DNA of 64,000 nucleotides from Dreissena polymorpha (lineage: Eukaryota > Mollusca > Bivalvia > Myida > Dreissenidae). Below are positions 45,301 through 56,604 of this stretch, piece by piece (positions within the stretch are counted from its first letter, which is position 1; each line of letters opens with the position of its first letter). The stretch lies in contig NC_068358.1 of NCBI RefSeq assembly GCF_020536995.1, positions 49,629,780 through 49,693,779 of the forward strand, read 5' to 3'. Below the pieces are notes generated by a model. The model did no database searches. It had not been told where the DNA came from and saw nothing but the letters and a program-made list of their open reading frames with translations. Both the position numbers and the translations under genes were made by a program.

Positions 45301-48300
45301 GGAGCTGCACATTTTGAGTCGTGAAAAGTCAAGGTCAAGGTCATCCTTCAAGGTCAAATATCATTGTATTTTACTTTCCTAAAACTTTAACCTTCGTTAA
45401 AGTTTGGTCATAACTTTTTTAATATTGAAGATATTAACTTGCTATTTAAATGCATGTGTATCTCATGGAGCTGCACGCTTTGAGTGGTAAAAGGTCAAGA
45501 TCAAGGTCATTCTTCAAGGTCAAAGGTAAAATTTATGGCTTCAAAGCAGCGCAATAGGGGGCATTGTGTTTCTGACAAACACATCTCTTGTTTTGTTGTC
45601 TAATATGATGGAAACAATAGGATAAAGTTTTTTTTGGGAATATCAGTTTTGACATGTTACTTAAGCCAACACTTTCCATTGTTATACAGCAATATTAAGG
45701 AAGAAGTTTTTGTATTGTAATGGGACACCTTAGTTACTATAAAGAAAACTTTCCTCTTAAAATCAGGGGTGTGATTTTTCCGCGGATCCGCGGATTTCCC
45801 GGATGTCACTTTTGAGATTTGCGTAAATTCGTTTTCAAAAATGTGGGGGAGAGGGGCTACCACCGATTCCGCTGACGTATTTCATAAGCGGCCCGAAATA
45901 TCCGCGGCCCGCGAAATCTCCGCATTTTACACTGGAAGATTCTGCCTAAGCATTTTTAAAACGAGCCATATAATTGGCTGTCGTTTCCCAATCTTCCAAT
46001 TAAAATCGTGTTCTTAAAATGCGCTCTGTGATTTGTTTGCAAATGGCGCCGTTGTGAAGAGAAAATTAAGATTATTGAAATAACAAATAGCAATCGAATA
46101 AACGACTAACATCACCTAGTCTGATAGGAATAATGAAATGTGTTTGTCAAAAAAAAAAGACTACGTTTAAGATACAAGCAACACATATTTTGTTAAGAAA
46201 TGTGCCCACTGAATTTGTGTCACGGAAACCAGTGGCAGTGTTTGCAAATTGGAGTGTAGTCTACTCGCGAAGTAAAACAATTTAGAGAGTATCGTTCGAA
46301 CATGGAAATAGACAAACATGATTTGATTTTTATATGTCTGTGGGTCTGTGTATAATCAGATTCATATGCATATTCTGCTTTATTATGTTTGTCACGCTGT
46401 TCAGTTAACTGAAATAGCTTTGAACTGAGTGAAGATGTGAAATGCAAGATATTGAAAGGTAAACAAATTAAATATATTAATTTAACTCAGTTAATACATC
46501 ATTAACACCAGAAGAACACTCATGTGTGTTTGTTTATATTTAGTCTATTAACTGTCATTCAATACATTGAAAAACTGCTGCTATTGATCACAATAAATAC
46601 TTAACTGTTTACTTTGCATCCTCAATATGATTAATGTGAAGTTTAACAGTTTTTTATAAAAAAATATTGTTTTGAAGTTCAAAAAGTTGTTTATTTTAAT
46701 GTCTGTTTTTATGTTTGTCATTGCGTTATGCGCGCCATTCGCGTAGTCAAAATCAGTCAACAGAATTTTCCTCCCCTCTGACTTTGCCTCAATCACACCC
46801 CTGTAAAATGAAAGTGCATGATCTCTCATGTTCATATTGAATTAAAAAAGGATTGGACAAAAGCTAGCATAAGTACCATCGCTTATGGCTTCTTGTATTC
46901 ATGAATTTAATTTTGAAATGTGTGGAAGAAGACAAAACCTGAAAAAGGGAAGACTACAGTACTATATGTCCATTAGGAGAAGCGCTCTATATCTACTCTG
47001 ATCTTTGATATATCTCTTCTTGTTGCATCATATTTGAGCCCACTCTGGGAAAACAGGGCTTAATGTTTGTCTGTAAACCGTGGTCCCAGATTGCACAGGC
47101 TTATTTGCACACTTTCAGCCTAAATAGTAAAATCAATGAAAATAAACTTCCTTTAAATGAAAAATACAGTAAAAGCGGAAACAGTTGTCCCTGATTAGCC
47201 TGTGCAAACTGCACAGGAAAATATGGGACAACACTTTTTATGCCCCCCTTCGAAGAAGAGGGGGTATATTGCTTTGCACGTCGGTCGGTCAGTCTGTCGG
47301 TCGGTCGGTCGGTCCGTCCACCAGGTGGTTTCCGGATGATAACTCAAGAACGCTTGGGGCTAAGATCATGAAACTTCATAGGTACATTGATCAGGACTTG
47401 CAGATGACCCCTATAGGTTTTGAGGTCACTAGGTCAAAGGTCAAGGTCACGGTGACCCGAAATAGTAAAATGGTTTCCGGATGGTAACTCAAGAACGCAT
47501 ACGCCTAGGATCATGAAACTTCATGGGTAGATTGATCATGACTCGCAGATGACCCCTATTGATTTTGAGGTCACTAGGTCAAAGGTCAAGGTCACGGTGA
47601 CCCGAAATAGTAAAATGGTTTCCGGATGATAACTCAAGAACGCAAACGCCTAGGATCATGAAACTTCATGGGTATATTGATCATGACTCGCAGATGACCC
47701 CTATTGATTTTCAGGTCACTAGGTCAAAGGTCAAGGTCATGGTGACCCGAAATAGTAAAATAGTTTTTGGATGATAACTCAAGAACGCATATGCCTAGGA
47801 TCATGAAACTTCATAGGTAGATTGATCATGACGCGCAGATGACCCCTATTGATTTTGAGGTCACAAGGTCAAGGTCACGGTGACCCGAAATAGTAAAATG
47901 ATTTTCGGATAATAACTCAAGAACGCTTTTGCCTAGGATCATAACACTTTATAGGTACATTGATCGTGACTCGCAGATGACCCTTATTGATTTTCAGGTC
48001 ACTAGGTCAAAGGTCAAGGTCACAGTGACAAAAAACGTATTCACACAATGGCTGCCACTACAACGGACAGCCCATATGGGGGGCATGCATGTTTTACAAA
48101 CAGCCCTTGTTACACATGCAATAAACCCTGTTTTTACAGACCGGCGCTAATTTTTATTCTGAATTTCCTTAAGATGGTGTACATTATAATGACATAGTCG
48201 GAAGTGAATTGTGCTTGCCAGATGATGTTATTTTTACTTCAGCAAATTAATCTTTGCAGTCATTAAATGTATGTTTTTGATATATAAACAGATTATTCCA

Positions 48301-51300
48301 GAATAATGGCATGTAACATGCTGGTATGTTTACAGCACTTCAAAAGCAGATCTTTAATAAATTACCTTGTTCATTATACTTGTAAATTGGCTATGCATTT
48401 TGTTGGCTGTAATTCATAATAGTAAGGGGATAATTAGATAAATTTGAATGGCTTTGGTAAACACATTCTTTCTTGTCTAATAAATGAACAGAAAGTTCAG
48501 CTCAGTTCCATATTTGTAACTTGTTTTCATGCTGTATGTAAATATTATTTGATTCAAGTAGAAACTCTTGTCCAAACCATTTTCATTTTCTTTTCAGGTA
48601 TATCGTGTTACCATGTGGTTAACTTGTGGGGCACATACTATGAATAACATTGTTAGTTTATATTGTATGTACATTTTCTATACCTGGCTTTGATCCTTGT
48701 GCTGTTATGCACAAGCTGCAGTGAAGTTGAGTTAAAACCAATCTGATCAATGCGTTAACACAAATCTGATCAATGCTCCAAAAATAGGGATTTAAAAAGT
48801 GTTGTTTTACATACATGTAAGACTGATTGAAATGACATTCATCAGCTAAAGTTGCAAAATATGTAATGACCCATTCTTTAGTAAGTCTGCTCCAGTGTTT
48901 ATTTAATTTTAAATTGTGAGGTATATGAATTTCTTGTTTTTAAATTGTCAATCATTAAAGAATGTGGAAGTTGATAGACTTAGTTTCAATGCCTCATTAA
49001 CAACTCGTGTCACCCTGCTTTAGGTGGTAATTACAAAGACATAAACACAAACACAATGGAACTTGTGCCCCGTGACATATGCCTATTTTGTTTATATCTT
49101 TGAAATACATTCATGGGTGACAAAATCTGATAATGATAGTAATGGAAGACAATTTTATGCAGGCACATTATTCATGATTTGTAAAGGAATTTTTTTTCTG
49201 GAAGTTGTGTTGTAGCACTTTGCAGTCTTGGTCGATAGTTATAAAATGGATCTGCATAACTTTGGTCAATCCCCATCGAATCTATGGATATATACAACTC
49301 TGTCTGACCTAATTTTTCCTCAAGGGTTGTTTCTGAGAACAATTAATATGGGATGTAATTGTGAAAGAATTATACCCTGGGTCATTTTTCGCTCGGCTTA
49401 GCCAGCTCGTCGAGACATTTTGTCAAGGTTTTGAACATTGGCTCTAAAATCAAAGTGCTTCAACCTACAACTTTGAAACTTAATATGTAGCTGGGTCTTA
49501 TGCCATATTAAGGCAGCATAGCTTTAGGCCAGCCTGCGCATTCACACAGTCTGGTCAGAAGCCACCCTTTTCACTATAAATTCACACATGACAAGGTTTC
49601 TTGGTCCCATGAGGGGACGGGGTAGGTCCTGATAACTGTGTAGTGCATAAGACCCATTTTGCATGACCCGGCTCAACTATTTGCGCTGGTTCTCGTTTCA
49701 GTTTAAAGATGGAATGTGAGAAGCTGGCCCAAGAAAAGACAGAGATGCAGCGGCACTATGTCATGGTGAGTCAAGGGGACAATAAGTTGTGGGCTTAGTG
49801 ACTGTGTGGTGTATGAATGCTCCAGTCCAAATTATTGTCTTTGTCATTTGGAATTTTGTAGGGATGTTCTTTTTTCTACCGGTATATGATGCCCAGCAAA
49901 GTACATACAAAGTCTATGATTGTAAGTTAGAATTTGCCAACCAAGTAATAGGAACAGTCAATGTTTGGCTACAAAATGATCCTGATGTTTTATCAGTTAA
50001 TCAGTTAGGTTATTAGCTGGCATCTGTATTATTGTGGTATCTCTGCTAAAAAATTGTGTGTGTAATAGTATACAAATAATATACTGGTAATAATCTCTAT
50101 TACTGCACCACTATAGCGTTCTTTATCATACATCTGTATCAGGCTCATTTTGTACATTAAGACAACCTTACAAATCTGAACAGGCTCATTTTGTAAATTA
50201 ATACAACATTACAATATGTTCAGACAAATCTGTACAGGCGCATTTTGTACATCAAGGCAAACTTACAAATCTGTACAGGCACATTTTGTACATAAGACAA
50301 CCTTACAAATCTGTACAGGCGCATTTTGTACATTAAGACAACCTTACAAATATGTACAGGCACATTTTGAACATGAAGGCAACCTTACAAATCTGTACAG
50401 GCACATTTTGAACATGAAGGCAACCTTACAAATCTGTACAGGCACATTTTGTACATCAAGGCAAACTTACAAATCTGTACAGGCACATTTTGTACATTAA
50501 GACAACCTAACAAATCTGTACAGGCACATTTTGAACATTAAGACAACCTTACAAATCTGTACAGGCACATTTTGAACATTAAGACAACCTTACAAATATG
50601 TACAGGCACATTTTGTACATGAAGGCAACCTTACAAATCTGTACAGGCACATTTTGTACATTAAGGCAACCTTACAAATCTGTACAGGCACATTTTGAAC
50701 AAGACAACCTTACAAATATGTACAGGCACATTTTGAACATTAAGACAACCTTACAAATCTGTACAGGCACATTTTGAACATGAAGGCAACCTTACAAATC
50801 TGTACAGGCACATTTTGAACATTAAGACAACCTTACAAATATGTACAGGCACATTTTGAACATTAACACAACCTTACAAATATGTACAGGCACATTTTGA
50901 ACATTAAGACAACCTTACAAATCTGTACAGGCACATTTTGAACATGAAGGCAACCTTACAAATCTGTACAGGCATATTTTGTACAATAACTGTCTGAGCA
51001 TCTGTGTACTTGTAGGGCTATGTTTTCCTTTAAAAGCTCCTGTCCACAACAGTGCTGGAATCTAGTACCACAGAATTACAGAAATAGACTCAATTATTGT
51101 TTTTATACGCCCGTCTATGACGGGACGTATTATGGTATACCCCGCGTCCGTCTGTCCGTCCGTCCGTCTGTCCGTCCGTATGTCTGTTAATGTCGTACGC
51201 TACGTCAAATATCCTTTGACAGATTTTCTTCAAATTTTAACACAATCTTAATATTGATAAACCCTGATCCCCTTTCGTTTTTGACGGAATTCTGAATTGT

Positions 51301-54300
51301 CGTTCCAGAGTTATGGGACTTTGTTCGTCAAAATTTCGTGATTTCATTGAATGTCCTACTGTAGCTATATAAAAATGTTAAAGTTGTTATAACTTTGGTA
51401 TGCTTGGACCTAGAGTCTTGAAACTTGACATGAAGGTTGGCCAGAACTAGTAAGTAACCACTGGACATTTCAAGGTCATTCATTTGAAGGTCAAGGTCAC
51501 TGTGACCTTGAATGTAAAAATGTTAAAGTTGTTATAACTTTGGTATGCTTGGACCTAGAGTCTTGAAACTTGACATGAAGGTTGGCCAGAACTAGTAAGT
51601 AACCCCTGGACATTTCAAGGTCATTCATTTGAAGGTCAAGGTCACTGTGACCTTGAATGTAAAAATGTTAAAGTTCTTATTTCATGTTATAACTTTGGTA
51701 TGCTTGTACCTAGAGTCTTCAAACTTGAAATAAAGATTGGCCAGTACTAGAAGATGACCACTGGTCATTTCAATGTCATTCATTTGAAGGTCAAGGTCAC
51801 TGTGACCTTAAATGTTAAAATGTTAAAATTGTTATAACTTTGGTATGCTTGGACATAGAGTCTTCAAACTTGACATGAAGGTTTGCAAGCACACTTAGAT
51901 GACCACTGGTCATTTCAAGGTCATTCATTCTAAGGTCAAGGTCACACAAGGTCACTGTGACCTTAAATGTTAAAATGTTAAAATTGTTATAACTTTGGTA
52001 TGCTTGGACATAGAGTCTTCAAACTTGACATGAAGGTTTGCAAGCACACTTAGATGACCACTGGTCATTTCAAGGTCATTCATTCTAAGGTCAAGGTCAC
52101 TGTGACCTTAAATGTTATTGTTGTTCATGTATCCTACCGTAGCTCAAATATCCCCCGATGGATTTTTTATACGCCCGTCTATGACGGGACGTATTATGGT
52201 ATACCCCGCGTCCGTCTGTCCGTCCGTCCGTCCGTCCGTCCGTCTGTTAATGTCGTACGCTACGTCAAATATCCTTTGACAGATTTTCTTCAAATTTTAA
52301 CACAATCTTAATATTGATAAACCCTGATCCCCTTTCGTTTTTGACGGAATTCTGAATTGTCGTTCCAGAGTTATGGGACTTTGTTCGTCAAAATTTCGTG
52401 ATTTCATTGAATGTCCTACTGTAGCTCAAATATCCTTCGATGGATTTTTTTCAAATTTCAACACAATCTTAATATTGATAAACCCTGATCCCCTTTCGTT
52501 TTTGACGGAATTCTGAATTGTCGTTCCAGAGTTATGGGACTTTGTTCGTCAAAATTTCGTGATTTCCATGCTCATGTACTTATAAAATAAACCATGTATT
52601 CAAATACAAATAAACTGAAGTAAAAAAATGATTCAAAGGGTTATTTATTACCTTACTACTTCATTGGCGAACGACGGGCGTATCATGCGCTCATGGCGCA
52701 GCTTTTATTACAATGTGGTCTTCTACTTTCCAATATTGCTTATTTTTAGTGCACTGAAGGACATTCTCAATTTCTTGATTTTTGGAAAGCTTTTATTTAT
52801 GATAATTTCACAGTAACAAAGATAGGACCTGCTAAATGTGTTACATGTAATTTTGTCTGTACAGTTTGTCTTTGTTTTGTCCTCCATGGTACAATCTTAT
52901 TCTCTGTTAATGTGAGTTGGGTTGGTTTTCACAAGACCACACCAACATGTAATTTTTTAACCCCCACAAACGAAGTTTAGGGGGGTATATAGGAGTGAAC
53001 TTGTCTGTCGGTCGGTCTGTCGGTCCGTATTAAGTGACCGCTCTCTAATTCAAGTAGTTTTCATCAGATCTTCACCAAATTTGGTCAGAAGTTGTATCTA
53101 CATGATGTCTAGGCCAAGTTTGAACATGGGCCTTGCCAGGTCAAAAACTAGGTCACCGGGTCACTTAGTGCGTTTTAAACATTCAGCATGTAGTCCGCTC
53201 TCTAATTCAAGTAGTTTTCATCCGATCTTCACCAAACTTGGTCAGAAGTTGTATCTAGATGATCTTAAGGCCAAGTTAGAACATGGGCCTTGCCGGGTCA
53301 AAAACTAGGTCACGGGGTCACTTAGTGCGTTTTTTAACATCCAACATGGTGTCCTCTCTCTTATTCAAGTAGTTTTCAACCGATCTTCACCAAACTTGGT
53401 CAGAAGTTTTATCTAGATGATCTGAAGGCCAAGTTCGAACATGGGCCATGCCAGATCCAAAACTAGGTCACAGGGTCACTTAGTATGTTTTACACATTGA
53501 GCATGGTGTCCGCTCTCTATTTCAAGTAGTTTAAATACGATCTTCACCACACTTGGTCAGAAGTTGTAACTAGATGATGTGTAGGTCAAGTTAGAACATG
53601 GGCCATGCCGGGTCAAAAACTAGGTCATGGGGTCACTTAGTGTGTTTTAAACCTCACCATGTTGTCCGCTCTCTAATTCAAGTAGTTTTTATCCAATCTT
53701 CACCAAAATTGGTCAGAAGTTGTATCTTGATAACGTCTAGGGCAAGTTTGAATATGGGTCCTGCTGGGTCAAAAACAAGGTCACGGGGTCACTTAGTGCG
53801 TTTTTAAACATCACAATGTTGTCTGTCTCTAATTCAAGTAGTTTTTATCCAATCTTCACTAAACTTGGTCAGAAGTTGTACCTAGATGATGTCTATGTCA
53901 AGTTTGAATATGGGTCATGCCGGGTCAAAAACTAGGTCACGGGGTATCTTAGTGCGTTTTAAACCTCACCATGTTGTATGCTCTCTAATTCAAGTAGTTT
54001 TCATCCAATCCTCACCAAACTTGGTCACAAGTTTTATCTAAATGATCTCTAGGAAAAGATTGAACATGGGCCATTCCGGGCCTAAAACTAGGTCACCGGG
54101 TCACTTAGTGCGTTTTTTAACATTCAGCATGGTGTCCGCTCTATAATTCAAGTAGTTTACATCCGATCTTCACCAGACTTGGTCAGAAGTTTTATGGAGA
54201 TGATCTGAAGGCCAAGTTAGAACATGGGCCTTTCTGGGTCAAAAACTAGGTCCCAGGGGTCACTTAGTGCGTTTTTTAAAATTGAGCATGGTGTCCGCTG

Positions 54301-56547
54301 TTTTTTGTGAAGACGACATGCAAAATATTATGTGTCAATGCTGCATGTGGGGGTATTCGTCACGTCTGTGACAAAGCTCTAGTTTTCTGTAGAAATATTT
54401 AAAATGTTGTCCAAACTTTTGTGAGTCTAGTAAAGAAATAAAGTAGGAGATGAGATGAAATCAAGAATCAGTTTGTGGTCATAAATATAAAATGCCGGAA
54501 CTTCTGATAATTCTATACAAAAAAGAAAATAAAGATACAGACTCAAGCAGAATAGGATGTGAGGGATGGAACTTGACACAAATGGCTCTTGTTAAACTGT
54601 TACACCAGTCCATGGTTGACACAGTAATATCTGTATTGGAGAAGCAGCAGTGACTGAGTAACTGTGGCCGAGATTGAATTAGGATAAACAGGAGTCTGCC
54701 ATGTATGGCTTTCATTGGTATCGATTTTTTCAAGAGGAATTTTGCTTGTTTTTCATTATGTGCAACAGCATAGATTGCATGTTATTACAACTTTTAAATC
54801 TGCCTTCATGGAGACATTGATTATTCCTTTGATATGGTCATTGAAAACAACATCATATCAAGGGATTCTTGCACGCATAGAATGCTGTGGATTGAAGTTG
54901 GAAATTCTAAAGGGTTCAATGTTAAGGAGAAGTGAAATCTTCAAACTTCTAAGTTTGTGTTAAAGCATGTGTTAAAGCAATAAATTACCAATATTCAAAA
55001 CTGAAAGTCGAGCCGTTTGCAAATGTACAGTAAATTGGTTGAAATCACACTTTTGAATTTGTTCTCAAGTATTTTGCTATTCAAATGACATGTTTACTCA
55101 ACTGTTGCGGGCATGAGTCAGTACACTCGCCAAATATTTATTTAAATGTTTTGACCTATTCGAGACATGCCAGATCAGATTTCTCAAAGCTATCTGTGTA
55201 ACTAGTACCTATTTTTGTCAGTAATTTGAATGACAGGCATTCATTAAGAATCTGATAGAGGCATTATCAGTTAGATCTGAGGATGAGTTTTCCATAAACA
55301 AAGAAGAGTTTTTATTACAGCTAAGCATTTTGCCATACTGCTTTATTATCTGCAGAAAAAATAAGCAGTAACACAAAATGAATTATATGCTTTTGCACAT
55401 TCTGGGAGCAGATAATTCTACCAAACTCATAGATTTTGTATCTGCATTCACTGGATGCGTATAGTAATTGCTTATTTGAAGAATTCTGTAAATTTGCTAA
55501 TTGATGTAAAACGATGACAAGTTTTTGATAACATCAATACGTGGTTACCCATATCTATGTTATGTGCATGTGTGAAACACACTCAATGTCATTCTCGAAG
55601 AAATTGTATTGTTTAAATCTTAAAAACGTTTAATATGAATGTAACTTTCAAAAGGTTTCAGAACTACAATGAATAAGTAAACATGCATTAGTTATTTTTA
55701 TGCCCCCCTTCGAAGAAGAGGGGGTATATTGTTTTGCACATGTCGGTCAGTTGGTCGGTCGGTCCGTCCACCGAATGGTTTCCGGATGATTACTCAAGAA
55801 CGCTTACGCATAGGATCATGAAACTTCATAGGTACATTGATCATGACTTGCAGATGACCTCTATAGATTTTCAGGTCACTAGGTCAAAGGTCAAGGTCAC
55901 GGTGACTTGACACAGAAAAATGGTGTCCGGATGATAACACAAGAAAGCTTACGCCTAGGAACATGAAACTTCATACGTACATTGATCATGACTCGCAGAT
56001 GACTCCTATTGATTTTCAGGTCACTAGGTCAAAGGTCAAGGTCACAGTGATTTGAACCAGTAAAATGGTTTCCGGATGATAACTCAAGAACGCTTACGCC
56101 TAGGATCATGAAACTTCATAGGTACATTGATCATGACTCGCAGATGACCCCTATAGATTTTCAGGTCACTACGTCAAAGGTCACGGTGACTTGACACAGT
56201 AAAATGGTTTCCGGATGATAACTCAAGAAAGCTTACGCCTAGGATCATGAAACTTCATAGGTACATAGATCGTGATTGCAGATGACCCCTATTGATTTTC
56301 AGGTCACTAGGTCAAAGGTCAAGGTCACTGTAACTCGACACAGTAAAATGGTTTCCGGATGATAACTCAAGAAAGCTTACGCCTAGGATCATGAAACTTC
56401 ATAGGTACATTGATCATGACTCGCAGATGACCCCTATTGATTTTCAGGTCACTAGCCTCAATTTAATTTTGCAATGAACCACTTTGTGTTCATTTTTTTC
56501 AGTACTATGAGATGTCCTATGGTCTGAATGTAGAGATGCATAAACAG
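40262..56547 (+). CDS. TLE: Groucho/TLE transcriptional corepressor, 5' part (exons 1-4)
   Basis: Exons 40262-40282, 40571-40668, 49702-49765 and 56503-56547 encode residues 1-76; the gene runs on past the window. The protein starts [20 protein letters not shown], then [20 protein letters not shown], and ends [15 protein letters not shown], which is identical in Drosophila Groucho. This is the N-terminal Q (glutamine-rich) domain, which forms coiled-coil tetramers. The family binds Hes, Runt, Tcf/Lef and other factors in the nucleus and silences their targets; WD40 repeats are expected downstream. All junctions are GT-AG in phase. Introns 2 and 3 are 9.0 and 6.7 kb and repeat-filled. An in-frame ATG 12 nt upstream (40250) could add four residues; the second ATG is preferred because it matches family N-termini. 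TLE paralogue cannot be told apart; invertebrates usually have one. Confidence 0.95.
40571..40668 (+). CDS. TLE: TLE exon 2
   Basis: 98 nt, [20 protein letters not shown] followed by [12 protein letters not shown] and two bases of Ser40. The acceptor ATTTAG was chosen over the AG six bases later because it restores the APHQPGQ-like spacing of TLE3. Donor CAG|GTAATC. Confidence 0.94.
41205..41444. mobile_element. TTAA hairpin MITE, family M2 copy 2
   Basis: TTAA at 41201-41204, left end CCATTTACCACTTAGATACG, right end GTGGGAAATGG then TTCA. Central hairpin from CTGCGAGTTACTC / CTCGCAGACTG. In TLE intron 2. Confidence 0.7.
42206..42227. repeat. (CT)n microsatellite
   Basis: About ten CT units. 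It generates the arginine/glutamate-rich frames on the opposite strand. Confidence 0.85.
42257..42765. mobile_element. Nested MITE with CAGGGGTTTTTC ends, 5-bp duplication
   Basis: A perfect 12-bp inverted repeat, CAGGGGTTTTTC / GAAAAACCCCTG, bounded by CCCAG on both sides (42252-42256 and 42766-42770). It sits inside the related 42014-43513 element. It contains a T-run of about 20 at 42376-42397. Confidence 0.75.
44196..44433. mobile_element. TTAA hairpin MITE, family M2 copy 3
   Basis: Left end TCTTTACCACATAGTTACG, right end GTTGGAAAGGGG then TTAA (44434-44437). Contains the GATGAGCAGCAAATGG block and a CTGAACAGCCTGCGAG/CTCAGGCTGTTC hairpin. Confidence 0.7.
45136..45594 (+). mobile_element. 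Tandem-array element family B, complete copy (HINE-like)
   Basis: T-tract, then the head ATGGCCCCAGATCGATAGATC, TATTGTTTTTGGCCTGTCTG, and about two units with AACTTTAACCTTGG and TCAAGGTCAAGGTCATCC. The tail is ACATCTCTTGTTTT (ending about 45594). Opposite orientation to the copy at 10505-12036. Confidence 0.72.
45764..46803. mobile_element. 1.04-kb DNA element with CAGGGGTGTGATT ends
   Basis: Perfect 13-bp inverted ends, CAGGGGTGTGATT / AATCACACCCCTG, flanked by TAAAAT (45758-45763 and 46804-46809). Near the left end CCGCGG / CCGCGGATCC repeats form small palindromes. The ends resemble hAT (Charlie-type), but the duplication is 6 rather than 8 bp. No transposase frame. Confidence 0.75.
47238..48110 (+). 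mobile_element. Tandem-array element family C copy 1 (HINE-like), with ERE units
   Basis: The head hairpin CCCCCTTCGAAGAAGAGGGG is followed by TATATTG and GTCGGTCGGTCC repeats. About five units of roughly 145 bp follow, with GGTTTCCGGATGATAACTC, ATCATGAAACTTCAT and AGGTCACTAGGTCAAAGG blocks. The tail is CAGCCCTTGT. Units carry DR1 and GGTCAnnnTGACC motifs. Lies in TLE intron 2. ORFs reading ...[10 protein letters not shown] come from the AGGTCA repeats. Confidence 0.78.
47431..47885. promoter_or_regulatory. Nuclear-receptor motif array (DR1 and ERE), TLE intron 2
   Basis: GGTCAnnnTGACC at 47445-47457, 47590-47602, 47735-47747 and 47873-47885. DR1 AGGTCAAAGGTCA at 47431-47443, 47576-47588 and 47721-47733. 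The motif matches are exact. Binding in vivo is inference. Confidence 0.55.
49702..49765 (+). CDS. TLE: TLE exon 3
   Basis: One base completes Ser40, then [20 protein letters not shown] and Met61. Acceptor TCGTTTCAG and donor ATG|GTGAGT. Same boundaries as vertebrate TLE exon 3 to the codon. Confidence 0.96.
50133..50992 (+). repeat. 41-bp minisatellite, about 21 copies
   Basis: Unit reads roughly TACAAATCTGTACAGGCACA followed by TTTTGAACATTAAGACAACCT, with variants ATG/ATT and AAG/AAC. It lies in TLE intron 3, about 370 bp after exon 3. The period is not a multiple of 3, so the long cysteine-rich frame at 50216-50500 is an artefact. Confidence 0.9.
51113..52708 (+). mobile_element. Tandem-array element family D, with a second head inserted (HINE-like)
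   Basis: The head hairpin CCCGTCTATGACGGG is followed by GTATTATGGTATACCCCGCG and GTCC repeats. Five units of about 125-180 bp follow, with TTATAACTTTGGTATGCTTG and AAGGTCAAGGTCACTGTGAC. A second, nearly identical head starts at 52168 within the T-run of a unit, so a relative inserted into it or it was duplicated. A degraded tail (GGCGCAGCTTTTATT) lies near 52695-52708. In TLE intron 3. Confidence 0.7.
51494..52108. promoter_or_regulatory. Five perfect ERE palindromes, TLE intron 3
   Basis: GGTCACTGTGACC occurs at 51495-51507, 51640-51652, 51795-51807, 51950-51962 and 52095-52107. All five extend to the full 15-bp AGGTCACTGTGACCT palindrome, and all sit inside family D units. The sequence match is exact; function is inferred. 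Confidence 0.55.
52958..54385 (+). mobile_element. Tandem-array element family E copy 1 (HINE-like)
   Basis: T-tract, head CCCCCACAAACGAAGTTTAGGG, TATATAGGAGTGAAC, GTCGGTCGGTCTG, then about eight units of about 156 bp (TAATTCAAGTAGTTTTCATC, TTCACCAAACTTGGTCAGAA, AACTAGGTCACGGGGTCACT). The tail is AAAGCTCTAGTTTT. In TLE intron 3. Confidence 0.75.
55698..56454 (+). mobile_element. Tandem-array element family C copy 2, tail missing
   Basis: Same head hairpin as 47238, TATATTGTTTTGCACATGTCG and five units. The sequence breaks off inside a unit (AGGTCACTAG) just before TLE exon 4. GGTCAnnnTGACY palindromes here are degraded. Confidence 0.72.
56503..56547 (+). CDS. TLE: TLE exon 4
   Basis: Fifteen codons, [15 protein letters not shown], preceded by TTTTTTTCAG and followed by GTAAGT. 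Invariant across Groucho/TLE proteins. The next exon (expected to begin TEIAKRL) was not found in the remaining 7.4 kb. Confidence 0.96.
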
Positions 56548-56604
56548 GTAAGTCGTCATAGTTACTGTATGTTGATTATATTATAGGGTATAATGACTGT
56601 TTAA

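Larger units (their letters stand above)
47034..48149. mobile_element. MITE family M4 copy 2, split by a tandem-array element
   Basis: The left part (47034-47237) matches the 22705-22964 MITE up to GGGACAACACTT. The missing right end (ACATGCAATAAACCCTG, ACAGACCGGCGCT) resumes at about 48111, after the inserted family C element. The two parts together equal one MITE. Confidence 0.72.

Noticed and set aside
47185-48150. ORFs reading [10 protein letters not shown] repeats
   Set aside because: Produced by AGGTCAAAGGTCAAGGTCACGG repeats; family C array, not a protein gene.
50216-50500. Cysteine-rich 94-codon ORF
   Set aside because: Frame through a 41-bp minisatellite whose period is not a multiple of three, inside a TLE intron.
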